Origin: an uncultured Spirochaeta sp.
GTDB taxonomy: Bacteria > Spirochaetota > Spirochaetia > DSM-27196 > Alkalispirochaetaceae
Length of the DNA stretch: 34,499 nucleotides
NCBI GenBank assembly: GCA_913030605.1
Contig: CAJWEZ010000047.1
Location: forward strand, 1-34,499
Direction: 5' to 3'
Shown here: positions 7,373-15,654 of the stretch, in pieces
How the letters are laid out: the number at the start of each line of letters is the position of its first letter
Numbering within the stretch: position 1 is the first letter of the stretch
Translations under genes and position numbers: made by a program
Notes under the pieces: model-generated
The model's input: only the letters and a program-made list of their open reading frames with translations
Databases searched by the model: none
Told to the model about the DNA's origin: nothing

Positions 7373-8176
7373 CTACTCGGTGATTTCCACCGTCGCCCCG
7401 GGGCGGGGATCGTCGAAGAGGTCTGCCGCGCGGCCGCCGCGCAGGAATACCTCCATGAACGGGTCGTCGTGACCGCTGGAGCCGACGCTCAGAGCCAGCT
7501 CGCCCTCGTCCACCGAAAACACACCCCCCGTGACCAGGGCGGTCGCGCGGCGGCCGCCGATCTTCACGTGCACCTTGCGGCCCTCCTCAAAGCGGGCGCG
7601 ACTGGCGCTGCGGCGGACACTCGTTTTCACATTGCCGAACCCGTCGATCCACATGACCACCGACTCCGGAAACGGCGGAATCTCGGTGACGTCCAGCTCC
7701 TCCCGCAGTCGCCGGTCGTGGCGGCCGTGGAGCACATCGGCGACGACACCGGGGAAGAAGTCACGACTGCGGAACTGGCTGCCCTCGTGGGGAACCTCGA
7801 GCCGCCGAAACCCGGTGATGTGGTCGCGCAACAGTGAGAGCGTGTACCCGCTGTTCACCGCCACGAGTTCCACCGGATTCCCGCCGGGAACGTCCACCCG
7901 GGCCCACACCAGTTTCTCTCCGGCGTTGTTCGTCATCGCCTCGCGGCGTTCCTTCCGTGGCGCGGTGTTGATATAGAAAACGGTTCCGGGAGGGTTGGGC
8001 CCCAGGGCGAGCTGGTAGGCGAGGTAGCCGGTTCCCACGGTGTCCATAGAAGGCACGCTGGTCGGGAGAACGGCAAGGTCGAGGTCCCAGTTCTGGGTCC
8101 ACACACGCTGGAGTATCTCGCCGAACTCCTGCGACATCGGCGCGTAGTCGGCGATCACGTGGAGAAGCTGCTTCAT
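7373..8176 (-). CDS. Divergent SAM hydrolase / SAM hydroxide adenosyltransferase superfamily protein (DUF62)
   Basis: This is a 267-residue protein. The family typically hydrolyses S-adenosylmethionine to adenosine and methionine, or in special members halogenates it. Seen: PPGTVFYINT (about residues 62-71) matching the family's PPGTVH-x-VVDPG strand, SQFRSRDFF matching TFHGRD-x-F, and the C-terminal beta-barrel signature VVMWIDGFGNVKTS (about 173-186). Key positions differ: the Asp of VDPGVG aligns with Asn, the His of FHGRD with Arg, and PDNG with VNSG. The Asp-Arg-His triad described for SAM hydroxide adenosyltransferases is therefore not conserved, and activity may be altered or lost. It lies 12 nt downstream of the GGDEF/EAL gene. 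A candidate promoter overlaps that gene's end. Confidence 0.75.
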   Translation of the reverse strand: MKQLLHVIADYAPMSQEFGEILQRVWTQNWDLDLAVLPTSVPSMDTVGTGYLAYQLALGPNPPGTVFYINTAPRKERREAMTNNAGEKLVWARVDVPGGNPVELVAVNSGYTLSLLRDHITGFRRLEVPHEGSQFRSRDFFPGVVADVLHGRHDRRLREELDVTEIPPFPESVVMWIDGFGNVKTSVRRSASRARFEEGRKVHVKIGGRRATALVTGGVFSVDEGELALSVGSSGHDDPFMEVFLRGGRAADLFDDPRPGATVEITE

Positions 8177-8187
8177 GATGGAACGGG

Positions 8188-8193
8188 ACTATA
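8188..8193 (-). promoter_or_regulatory. Extended -10 candidate overlapping the GGDEF/EAL stop codon
   Basis: TGG-TATAGT reads towards the SAM-hydrolase-like gene; its last bases include the TAG stop of the upstream gene. The hexamer is 11 nt before the ATG, implying a leader of about 4 nt. No good -35 is present at 17 nt, so this rests on the extended -10 alone. Confidence 0.35.
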
Positions 8194-11056
8194 CCAGATC
8201 GGTGGCGGTGTCGGTAGCCTGCGCGAGGGGCCCCACCGGCATGCCGATGTAGTAGCCCTGCGCCATCTCGCACCCGATTTCCCGCAGAAACATCAGCTGC
8301 CCGCGGGTTTCGACCCCCTCGACCACGGTTTGCAGCCCGAGTCCGTGGGTCAACTGCACAAAACCCATCACCAGCGACCGCGCCGGCGCCGAGTGCTCCA
8401 CCTCCGTGAGGTACGACCGGTCGAGTTTCACTACGTCGACGCCGAACTCGCGCAGGTATCGGATGGAGGCGTTCCCGGCGCCGAAATCGTCGAGATAGAT
8501 CTGAAACCCCGCCCCCCTCAGATCGTCGATCGTCCGCCGCGCCCGGTCGAAGTTCCGGATGGCAGCGGACTCGGTAACTTCGATCCGCAGGCGCGCAGGG
8601 TCGAGTCGGTGATGTTCGACGATTCCGGCGGCGCGGGTGGCGTAATCCGAGCGGCTGACGGTGTACGCACCGGCGTTTACCGTGACGAAGAAGCCGTCGG
8701 GGATCGCGTCCGCCTCCACCATCGCCGCGAGATCCGCGGAGGCGCGCTCCAGAACCCAGCAGTCCACCTGCGTGATCGCCTCGTTGTGTTCGATGTAGGG
8801 GAGAAAGTCGCCCGGTGGTACGATCTGGCCGTGCCGTTCCCAGCGCACCAGCGCCTCGGCACCCACCACCCGGTTGGTGGACAGCTCCAGGACCGGCTGA
8901 TACACCACCCGCATCTCCCCGTCGGCGAGGGCCCGGGCCACGTCTCCTTCCATGGCAACGCGGCGCTGGGCGGCCTCGTTCATCTCCGGATCGTGGAACC
9001 GATACCGGTTTTTGCCTGCCTGCTTGGCGGCGTACATCGCCGCGTCGGCGTAGCTGAGGAGCGCGTCCGGGGACTCGTGACCGCCGTCGGAGACGGCGAT
9101 GCCGACACTCACCGTGGGTGTAATCCGCATGACATCCACCTGGATCGTACGACGGGCGGTCGACAGGACCCGCCGGGCGATGTCGGCAACCGCATCGATG
9201 TCCGTCACCCGCGGGAGGACGATCACGTACTCGTCGCCGCCGAAGCGCGCCACGATATCCTGTTCGCGAATCTCTGCCGCCAGGCGCTGCGCGATCTGTT
9301 TCAGCATCTCGTCGCCGGCACGGTGGCCGAAGCTGTCGTTGACGTCCTTGAAGTTGTCGAGATCCAGAAAGACAACCGCCGTGAGGGTCTCCTCGCGTTG
9401 TGCCTGCCGGAGCGTGTACGCCAGCATCTCGGAGAGGTAGGTGCGGTTGGGCAGACCGGTCAGCGGATCGTGGGTCGCAAGGTGGTGCAAGCGATCCTGC
9501 GTCGCCTTGATATCGGAAATATCGTGAAACACCGCCACGTATCCCGCGTTCGGACCGCCCTCCACGCGGCGAATGGACAGCAGTTCCGGGAAATCCTCGC
9601 CGGATTTGCGCCGGTTCCAGATCTCTCCCACCCAGGTGCCCCTGGTGGTCAGCCGACGCCACATGTCGGTGTAGAAATCGCGGTCGTGGCGGTCCGACTT
9701 GAGAATCCGCGGGTTGCCACCCAGTACGTCCTGTGCGCTGAATCCGGTGATCGTCTCGAACGCCGGATTGACCCGCACGATGCGCCCGTCGGGATCGGTG
9801 ACGCAAATGCCCTCGGTGGTGTTGCTGAACACGCTCTCCGCGATCTGCAGCTGCGCCTCGGCGTGCCGGCGCCCGCTGCGCTCGTAGTCCAGCCGGACCA
9901 GCGTCCGCAGCTGCCCGAGGATCAGGTAGCGAAGATCGTCGCTGCGTGCGGCCGGCGCCGAGGCGCCGTCGGTGTCGGCGAGCCGCCGCTGCAGATGATC
10001 GGCGAGGCTCACCACCGGCCGGGTGACCAGGCGCGCAACCAGCCGGCTGGCGATCGCCACGAGCAGCAGACCGATCACCCAGGAGACCAGCAGTACGTGG
10101 GCAAACCCGCTGAAGAGGTTTTCCAGTGGCGCCGCGTCGTAGACGATCATCACCTCAGCGTCCAGCGCGCGGAGCGGCGCCGTGGCCAGGTACCGGAAGC
10201 TGGGAGCCATGCGTTGCAGCACCGATTCCTCGGGACCGTGGGGCAGGGCGGCGATACGGAGCGCGGTCGCGTTCAGGAGCGGGGCGGTGTCCCCACGGTA
10301 TACGTTCCACGCGCTGGACTCGGCGACGATCGGAGCGCGCGTGCCGCCGGCGGTTCCCGGTAGCAGGCGAATCGCCACCGCCCGCGTCTGGCCGCTCTGA
10401 TAGCTCTCCAGCACCGACTGGAGAATCGGTCCGGGCAGCCGCGAAAGGGCTCCTTCGGTGTAGCTGGTGGCAACCACGTGCCAGCCCCACGGTTCGTAGA
10501 ACACGGTGAACGCTGTCTTGGAACGGGGAAGCGTTTCCCATCGGTTCTGCCAGCGGTACGACACGAAGCCACGGGGGGCGCTGATGATTCGATCGATGAA
10601 CGCGGCGTCCGGGCGCGTGCCCACCAGTCCGGGATCGGGGTGCACCACGACACGCCCCTCGGTATCGAGGACGTACATGTACCCGGTCTGATCGCCGTCC
10701 CGGCTGAAACCGCCACTGAGCAGGAATCGCGCGGCCGCATCACGGTCACCGAGGGCGTCGATCGCCGCCACCGCGGTCTGGGCACGGGCGCGGAGACCGG
10801 CGTTGTTCTCCAGCAGAACCGCCTCCGAAAGCGTTGAGGCCAGCGTATCCGCCTGGACCTGCGCCGACATGCGCGCCGCGCTTGCCAGATTGCGCGCCGC
10901 CGTGAGGGAGATGTATGCGCCAAAGGCGAGACTCAATGTCAGGAAGGTGAGGGCGTAGGCGGCGGTCAGACCGCGGTGCAGCGGAACCGCACCGAACGTC
11001 CGCCGCGCGCGATCCACCCAGGAAACCGGCCACAGCACCACCCAAGTGTAGCACAT
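8189..11056 (-). CDS. Membrane sensor with PAS, GGDEF and EAL domains (c-di-GMP turnover)
   Basis: The longest reading has 955 residues. A transmembrane segment (about 31-52) is followed by an extracytoplasmic sensor region (53-315) and a second membrane segment (321-343). The cytoplasmic part has PAS (about 404-520), GGDEF (about 525-690) and EAL (about 700-945). GGDEY606-610 is a near-consensus active site, with an RxxD inhibitory site at 597-600. The EAL domain keeps EALVR (734-738), Asn794, Glu826, Asp856/Asp857, Lys877, EGVET (913-917) and Gln933, so phosphodiesterase activity is likely; cyclase activity is uncertain because of Tyr610. The start is ambiguous: the ATG lacks a ribosome site, and TGC-TACACT (11045-11050) lies 3-6 nt before GTG codons at 11041 and 11038. 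It is downstream of exported-protein genes that may share its signal. Confidence 0.92.
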   Translation of the reverse strand: MCYTWVVLWPVSWVDRARRTFGAVPLHRGLTAAYALTFLTLSLAFGAYISLTAARNLASAARMSAQVQADTLASTLSEAVLLENNAGLRARAQTAVAAIDALGDRDAAARFLLSGGFSRDGDQTGYMYVLDTEGRVVVHPDPGLVGTRPDAAFIDRIISAPRGFVSYRWQNRWETLPRSKTAFTVFYEPWGWHVVATSYTEGALSRLPGPILQSVLESYQSGQTRAVAIRLLPGTAGGTRAPIVAESSAWNVYRGDTAPLLNATALRIAALPHGPEESVLQRMAPSFRYLATAPLRALDAEVMIVYDAAPLENLFSGFAHVLLVSWVIGLLLVAIASRLVARLVTRPVVSLADHLQRRLADTDGASAPAARSDDLRYLILGQLRTLVRLDYERSGRRHAEAQLQIAESVFSNTTEGICVTDPDGRIVRVNPAFETITGFSAQDVLGGNPRILKSDRHDRDFYTDMWRRLTTRGTWVGEIWNRRKSGEDFPELLSIRRVEGGPNAGYVAVFHDISDIKATQDRLHHLATHDPLTGLPNRTYLSEMLAYTLRQAQREETLTAVVFLDLDNFKDVNDSFGHRAGDEMLKQIAQRLAAEIREQDIVARFGGDEYVIVLPRVTDIDAVADIARRVLSTARRTIQVDVMRITPTVSVGIAVSDGGHESPDALLSYADAAMYAAKQAGKNRYRFHDPEMNEAAQRRVAMEGDVARALADGEMRVVYQPVLELSTNRVVGAEALVRWERHGQIVPPGDFLPYIEHNEAITQVDCWVLERASADLAAMVEADAIPDGFFVTVNAGAYTVSRSDYATRAAGIVEHHRLDPARLRIEVTESAAIRNFDRARRTIDDLRGAGFQIYLDDFGAGNASIRYLREFGVDVVKLDRSYLTEVEHSAPARSLVMGFVQLTHGLGLQTVVEGVETRGQLMFLREIGCEMAQGYYIGMPVGPLAQATDTATDLV

Positions 11057-11090
11057 CGGTACCAGAGAAGTCCCGCGGCTGGAGGTCGCG

Positions 11091-13256
11091 CTACGGCATC
11101 CGCACGGTGAAATTATCGACCAGTCGTACGAAGCTACCGCTCTCGCTGGCTCGCGCCACCAGGTTGATCTGGAACTCGTTCAGATCCACGGCGGTGCGCG
11201 GAATGCGCATCTCGAGGAAGGTGTCGTTGGCCGCCACGGCGACTCCCTCCGAGTAGTGGCGCCGCAGCGACGGGTTGTTCCAATGGTCGAAGGCTACATC
11301 TCCACTCCGCCCGTTGCGCGCGATCACCAGAAGCGCCCCGTTGTTGGCGCCCCGGGCATCCACGGAGTTGTATATCTGTATCTGCGGCAGAAAGGTCCGC
11401 GGGTCGCGACCGTCGGTGCGAATGGCCCAGTAGAAAAACTCGTCGTCCGCGGCGAGGTAGAACGCGCGGACCGCGAGTGCGTCGCCCCGCGATCGGCCGG
11501 TCTGTGGTCGCGGCGTTCCGGCCGGTGGAACGCCTGCCCAGTCGCTATCCTCTCCGTCGATCGTTGGCGTCGCGCGGGGGATGTCGGTAATGTCCCACAC
11601 GTAGGGCCGGACGTGGACACGCCGCGAGATCCACGTGTGGTTCCCGCCGCCGTCGGTGGAGAACACGTGAACCCGGAGTATGGCGCGATCGGCGATAGCC
11701 GACATCGCTGCACGGGGAATCTGCAGTTCCCCGGCGTCTCCCTCCACCGACTCCGACCACATCCAGTCCGCGGGTGCCGGCATGAGATGCTCCTCATCGG
11801 AGACGACGATCGTATGTTGTACCGCCCCACCTCCGGGCGTCCACGTCACGGTGTAGCCGTCGGGTGTCGACACGACGCGTTCGCGCTGCGCGAGGTCCGC
11901 GGGAACACCGGTTGCCGCAGCCTCCACGCGCAGGTCGACCCCCTCATGGCGGATCGAGAACGAGAATCGGTCGACCGCGGAAAGGTCGGGGACCTCGATC
12001 AGGGAGTGTCCGTAGCGCGCCGGTGCCGAGGCGGAACCGCCGTCCTCCGTGAGCGCTTCGAGTTCAACGTTGGATACCTCCGCGCCGGATACGCCCTCAA
12101 CGGTGACACGGTCGGCACCGGCGAGCCCGTCGAGTGAAAAGCCCGCCCACGGCGTACCGTCCGGCGCTACGTGAACCGAGACACGGGGTGTCCAGAAGCG
12201 GTCGATTTCCGAGAAATGGGAGCGGACAAAGCGGTCCAGGTCTGCGGGAACGGCGCGGGCGAGGGGGGTGGTCCGCGGCGCCTCGGCGTCTCCGACCACC
12301 GCCGGGATCGGGCGCCACCCGGGGGGCACGCCGTCGGGAGTGGTCATCGCGGTGCGGTTGCCGGAACCGGAGCCGGAACCGGACTCGAGGTAGCGACGCA
12401 GCGCCGCGGCGGCCGGGACGCCCGACACCTCCCCGATGCGCTGCAGCGCCGCCGCGGCGTCATCCCTCGCGGTCTGCGCCACCCAGGTCGCCTCAGCAGG
12501 CAGCAGCGCCGGTACCGGAACGTCAACAACCGCCGGCGCATCGGAATCGACGGTCACCGGCACATCCAGAATCGTCTCGTCGCCGGTGAGTCGCTCCTGC
12601 CGGACCCGCAGCCGGTAGCGACCGTTCACTACGCGGGGGTTTTCGTAGCCTCCCCGGAGTCCCTCGGCCAGAACCGTGTCGTCCAGGGACACCGCGTACA
12701 CCGCCCCGGGGGCGTCGGGACGCACTCGCAGCGTTCCAAACCGGACGATGCGACGATCGAGTCCCTCCAGAAGGGCAAGCACCGCTCGGTCGGCAACGTC
12801 GAACACGTCAAAGAGCGTGTCCGCCACGTAGCTGGTTTCGAACACCGGATCGGTGGTACCGGCGGCCTCAACACGCAGGGAAAAGCGAATGGAGCGGTCC
12901 TCCAGACGCTCGGCCTCGCCACAGATCGTCCGGTCCCGCGGTGCAGGGCCCGATGCCGCCGGAGCGTCGCCCGACAGGCCGCCGGCCTCGACGCGGTAGG
13001 CGCCCATGAGCCGCAGCGACAGGGCGATCGTGTCGGTGACCACGCCGGCGACCGTGGCGAGTTCCGGTGCGTCCGCAGGAACCTCCAGCGGTTCCACATA
13101 CACGGCGGGTCGTATGGCGTCCGATGCCGCCTGGGCCGCCACGGGCGCCGGTCGGACCAACGGTGCCAGTACGAACACCGCGATGAACGGGAGGATCCGG
13201 AACGCAGCCCGCGCGGCGCAGGTACGGCGGGTGGACGGTGTCGAACGCGCGTTCAC
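11091..13256 (-). CDS. Exported multidomain protein with C-terminal CBM9/DOMON-like domain
   Basis: This protein has 721 residues from the GTG at 13256, chosen because GGAGGA lies 6 nt upstream and the GTG overlaps the previous stop as GTGA. A longer reading upstream is arginine-rich and inside the neighbouring gene. Residues 1-40 are a signal peptide. Residues about 45-170 resemble the TolB-N/CsgG-type domain of outer-membrane systems (VYVEPLEVP..., DTLFDVFDVADRAVLALLEGL). Next comes a PEGA-like beta domain (about 170-230). The middle is unrecognised. The last 160 residues (TIDGEDSDW... to the end) resemble the CBM9/DOMON-like sugar- or heme-binding sandwich. It is probably periplasmic or surface located. 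Co-transcription with the lipoprotein and the GGDEF/EAL sensor suggests one envelope system. Confidence 0.75.
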   Translation of the reverse strand: MNARSTPSTRRTCAARAAFRILPFIAVFVLAPLVRPAPVAAQAASDAIRPAVYVEPLEVPADAPELATVAGVVTDTIALSLRLMGAYRVEAGGLSGDAPAASGPAPRDRTICGEAERLEDRSIRFSLRVEAAGTTDPVFETSYVADTLFDVFDVADRAVLALLEGLDRRIVRFGTLRVRPDAPGAVYAVSLDDTVLAEGLRGGYENPRVVNGRYRLRVRQERLTGDETILDVPVTVDSDAPAVVDVPVPALLPAEATWVAQTARDDAAAALQRIGEVSGVPAAAALRRYLESGSGSGSGNRTAMTTPDGVPPGWRPIPAVVGDAEAPRTTPLARAVPADLDRFVRSHFSEIDRFWTPRVSVHVAPDGTPWAGFSLDGLAGADRVTVEGVSGAEVSNVELEALTEDGGSASAPARYGHSLIEVPDLSAVDRFSFSIRHEGVDLRVEAAATGVPADLAQRERVVSTPDGYTVTWTPGGGAVQHTIVVSDEEHLMPAPADWMWSESVEGDAGELQIPRAAMSAIADRAILRVHVFSTDGGGNHTWISRRVHVRPYVWDITDIPRATPTIDGEDSDWAGVPPAGTPRPQTGRSRGDALAVRAFYLAADDEFFYWAIRTDGRDPRTFLPQIQIYNSVDARGANNGALLVIARNGRSGDVAFDHWNNPSLRRHYSEGVAVAANDTFLEMRIPRTAVDLNEFQINLVARASESGSFVRLVDNFTVRMP

Positions 13257-14344
13257 GGCAGTTCCTCCGGATCGAAGATGACACTGTGTTCCAGGAGCGC
13301 GAGCACACCGGGGGCTCCGCCGAGCGGCTCCGCTGCGACGGCGGCCGTCGCGTCGGGGCGGTCCGTCCTCCCCGCCGACGAGACCGCGCGCACCGACACG
13401 CGATATACCGCGCGGTCGCCGACGAGCAGCACCCCGTCGGCCTCGGCGATCATCCGGTACAGCGCCACTCCGGTGAACAGATACGCCGGCGGCGCTGACA
13501 CTCCCGATCTCGCCGTAACACCGACGCCGTCCTCTGGCACCGCGCGGATCGTCACAACGCACGGCGTTCCGTTCGTGGTGCCGTCGAGCGTCCCGGCCAC
13601 TACGAATCCGTCCTCAACATCGGCCACCCATTCCCACGCGTCACCGGCGCCGGAGAACTCAGGGAGTGCGCCGTCCAGGCGGGCCCTGGCGGGCCCTGAG
13701 CCGGCCTGCCCTGAGTCCGCTTGCCCTGCGCCCGTCTCCCCGGGTTCCTCGACCATCCTGAGGCTCCCGGCAGCGCGTCGCCTGTTGTCGGCATCGAGCC
13801 ACACCGCGTCGGCGTCCCCCTGAATGGTGATCGCGATCAGATCGGTCCGTCCCGCGCGTTCGACCGGCCGGAGAATGGTGAACACCTCCTCGGTGTCGGA
13901 CCAGCCCACCACCTGGCGTTCGGTGTCATCCTCCTCCACGGCGGTTTCGAAGCCCAGGTCGGCGAGCCGTCGACGTTCGAACTCCGCGGTCGCGGTAACC
14001 ACATCCGTTGTGCCGCTGGCATTCCCGTCACCGCCCCGGGCGGATGGCCCCGGTATCCACTGCGCGGAGTAGGTCACCGCGCCGGAGTCGCCGGTGCCGA
14101 GAAGGAATACGCCACCGTTCGTGGTCGGGTCCATGCGGCGGTAGCGCCACCCAGGAGCGGTTATGGCCCGGAACCTGTCGGCAACGATGAGGCCGGCGGA
14201 GCCTTCGGTCCAGCGAGCGGGACGGGGATCCTCGGGAATGGCGGCGCGACCACCCCCGAAGGAGGCGCACGAGGACGGGAGGAGAACCAGGCCGGACAGC
14301 AGCACCAGTGTCACCACGCCGGCGAACGTTTTTGGGTATGTCAC
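13253..14344 (-). CDS. Putative lipoprotein of unknown function
   Basis: This 363-residue protein starts at GTG (MTYPKTFAGVV). It has a hydrophobic segment (residues 7-22) and then LLPSSCASF: a Cys after a relaxed, spirochaete-style lipobox (Pro at -3 is atypical), suggesting lipidation. The rest is soluble, with no family I recognise: two beta-rich halves separated by a Gly/Ala/Gln/Ser-rich linker encoded by a degenerate GC-rich repeat (about 13677-13735). It has its own strong promoter (TTGACC-17-GATACT). Its stop overlaps the next gene's start by 4 nt (GTGA), indicating translational coupling. The predicted message begins about 3 nt before the GTG. Confidence 0.7.
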   Translation of the reverse strand: MTYPKTFAGVVTLVLLSGLVLLPSSCASFGGGRAAIPEDPRPARWTEGSAGLIVADRFRAITAPGWRYRRMDPTTNGGVFLLGTGDSGAVTYSAQWIPGPSARGGDGNASGTTDVVTATAEFERRRLADLGFETAVEEDDTERQVVGWSDTEEVFTILRPVERAGRTDLIAITIQGDADAVWLDADNRRRAAGSLRMVEEPGETGAGQADSGQAGSGPARARLDGALPEFSGAGDAWEWVADVEDGFVVAGTLDGTTNGTPCVVTIRAVPEDGVGVTARSGVSAPPAYLFTGVALYRMIAEADGVLLVGDRAVYRVSVRAVSSAGRTDRPDATAAVAAEPLGGAPGVLALLEHSVIFDPEELP

Positions 14345-14353
14345 GGTGTTCCC

Positions 14354-14382
14354 AGTATCGATCGCGGTCAGCGATCGGTCAA
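14354..14382 (-). promoter_or_regulatory. Promoter with an operator-like palindrome filling the spacer
   Basis: TTGACC (14377-14382) and GATACT (14354-14359) are separated by exactly 17 nt. The spacer is itself an inverted repeat, GATCGC-N5-GCGATC. The arms extend by one base on each side (14359-14377) into 7-bp arms. A dimeric regulator bound here would sit between the -35 and -10. There are 9 nt from the -10 to the GTG start. Confidence 0.6.
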
Positions 14383-14385
14383 ATT

Positions 14386-15519
14386 CTACTGGAGCGTGAG
14401 CGTACCCGGCTTCACGATCGTGGGGTCCGTGTCGGTGTAGACTTCCTGCACCGGATGGGATTCAAAGAACACGCCGGAGGCGTCGTACCCCAGATCGTAG
14501 GTTTCCGCGGTCCGGTCGCTGGTGATCACATCCGACACCGCGACCGCAACGCCGGTACCCGCAGCGTCCAGCGACTGGTCGGTCAGGAGCAGGTCCAGAT
14601 CACCGCCGGCCCCGTTGTCGCGACCGCGCAGGCTCGTAACGAGCCACCCGGTATCCGGGCCGCCGGCGATACCCGGCAGGTCGGTGTCGAACCACTCGCT
14701 GGTGGTTTGCATCGTGTCAAACTGCTCGGCGTAACGCATGGCGGAGAGGACGGTCCCGTCACCATCGAGGTGGAGGACCAGTGCATCCTGAATGCCGCCG
14801 CTGGCACCGATCCGTCCGGTGACATGCAGCGTCCCGTCGGCATCGACGGCGATTCCGTTTCCGTCACAGAACCGTTCGGTCCCGTCTATCCGGACGTGGT
14901 ACTCCCGTCGCCAGACGAGGGCCCCATCTGAGGATAGTCGGACGACAAGCACCGAGACGATGTCCGGTGTAAAGAGATAGCTGCTTCCCACGGCGTAGAT
15001 CGAACCGTCGGCCCCGCGGGCGCTGTCGACGAGGTCGTACATCTGGCTCGTCTCCCCGCGGGAGTCGATCATCTCGCGTCGGGAGTACAGAACCGCGTCC
15101 GGGGCGCCGGATGTCGCGGCGGAAAGGTGGGTCATGATCGTCGGGATGCCCATGCCGGAGCGGTACTGCTCCATGCCGATCAGCAGGTACCCTGAGTTGG
15201 TTTCCTCGACCCGGTAGGAGACGCCGCCGACGACCACCGACCACCTGATCGACCCGTCGGCGTTGAGCCCGGCGAACAGGGTGTTGTTGCCGTCGGTTTC
15301 CGCAACCATGAGCAATGTGCCGTCGTCGCGCACGACAAGATCATGCAGGAAGTAGAAGCCGAACGTTGCCCCGTCGGTGAAACCGCGGAAGGCACGGTCC
15401 CACACCATTGATCCGGTCGCGTCAAAGCGTGCAACGACCAGATCTCCGTCTCCGGTGGCCGGCGATCCCCCGAGCACGAGGCCACCGCCAAACCATTCCG
15501 CATGATACACCTCCGCCAT
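14386..15519 (-). CDS. Propeller-like repeat protein without signal peptide, possibly N-terminally truncated
   Basis: This 377-residue protein is built of repeats of the type 'D-x-V-x-x-x-x-DGT-L...G...(D)...L-D-x-G...W', for example LVVARFDATGSMVWDRAF, LVVRLSSDGALVWRREY and LVLHLDGDGTVLSAMRY. This is the pattern of beta-propeller proteins with WD/Kelch-like or SBBP/delta-60-type repeats. Such proteins are usually secreted, but this one begins inside a repeat (MAEVYHAEWFGGGLVLGG) with no signal peptide. An in-frame TGA lies four codons upstream, and the transport operon's terminator is only 75 nt away. The ATG has only a poorly spaced GAAGG. It may be a cytoplasmic protein or a remnant of a longer gene. 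It precedes the lipoprotein gene on the same strand. Confidence 0.65.
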   Translation of the reverse strand: MAEVYHAEWFGGGLVLGGSPATGDGDLVVARFDATGSMVWDRAFRGFTDGATFGFYFLHDLVVRDDGTLLMVAETDGNNTLFAGLNADGSIRWSVVVGGVSYRVEETNSGYLLIGMEQYRSGMGIPTIMTHLSAATSGAPDAVLYSRREMIDSRGETSQMYDLVDSARGADGSIYAVGSSYLFTPDIVSVLVVRLSSDGALVWRREYHVRIDGTERFCDGNGIAVDADGTLHVTGRIGASGGIQDALVLHLDGDGTVLSAMRYAEQFDTMQTTSEWFDTDLPGIAGGPDTGWLVTSLRGRDNGAGGDLDLLLTDQSLDAAGTGVAVAVSDVITSDRTAETYDLGYDASGVFFESHPVQEVYTDTDPTIVKPGTLTLQ

Positions 15520-15566
15520 TGGCCTTCAGATCGAGATTCTTCCCATGAATGGTGTCTGTGCAAAAA

Positions 15567-15595
15567 AGCGTAGTGCAGAATTCAGACGGTGTCAA
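15567..15595 (-). promoter_or_regulatory. Promoter candidate for the propeller-like gene
   Basis: On the minus strand a perfect TTGACA (15590-15595), a 17-nt spacer and TACGCT (15567-15572) are seen. The first T's of the -35 belong to the T tract of the upstream terminator. The expected leader is about 40 nt and contains a short ATG-initiated reading frame of six codons ending just before the gene. Confidence 0.5.
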
Positions 15596-15619
15596 AAAAA
15601 AGGCGGTCGACCGACCGCC
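15594..15619 (-). terminator. Intrinsic terminator of the CUT2 sugar operon
   Basis: The minus strand reads GGCGGTC-GGTC-GACCGCC (7-bp perfect stem, 4-nt loop, 15602-15619) followed by eight T's (15601-15594). It lies 36 nt after the permease stop. This is the only textbook intrinsic terminator I see in the window. Confidence 0.9.
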
Positions 15620-15654
15620 ATTCGCGACCGACCGCCGCACGCCCCGCCCCGCGA

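Noticed and set aside
7761..9806. A 681-codon minus-strand open frame inside the GGDEF/EAL gene in another frame
   Set aside because: An out-of-frame reading of the sensor gene. Its Arg/Gly-rich translation lacks motifs.
8159..10363. A 734-codon plus-strand open frame opposite the GGDEF/EAL gene
   Set aside because: Antisense shadow; the opposite strand encodes intact GGDEF and EAL motifs.
13257..13562. A 102-residue N-terminal extension of the CBM9-like protein
   Set aside because: It is Arg-rich and overlaps the lipoprotein gene. The GTG at 13256 has a Shine-Dalgarno, a signal peptide and a GTGA overlap.
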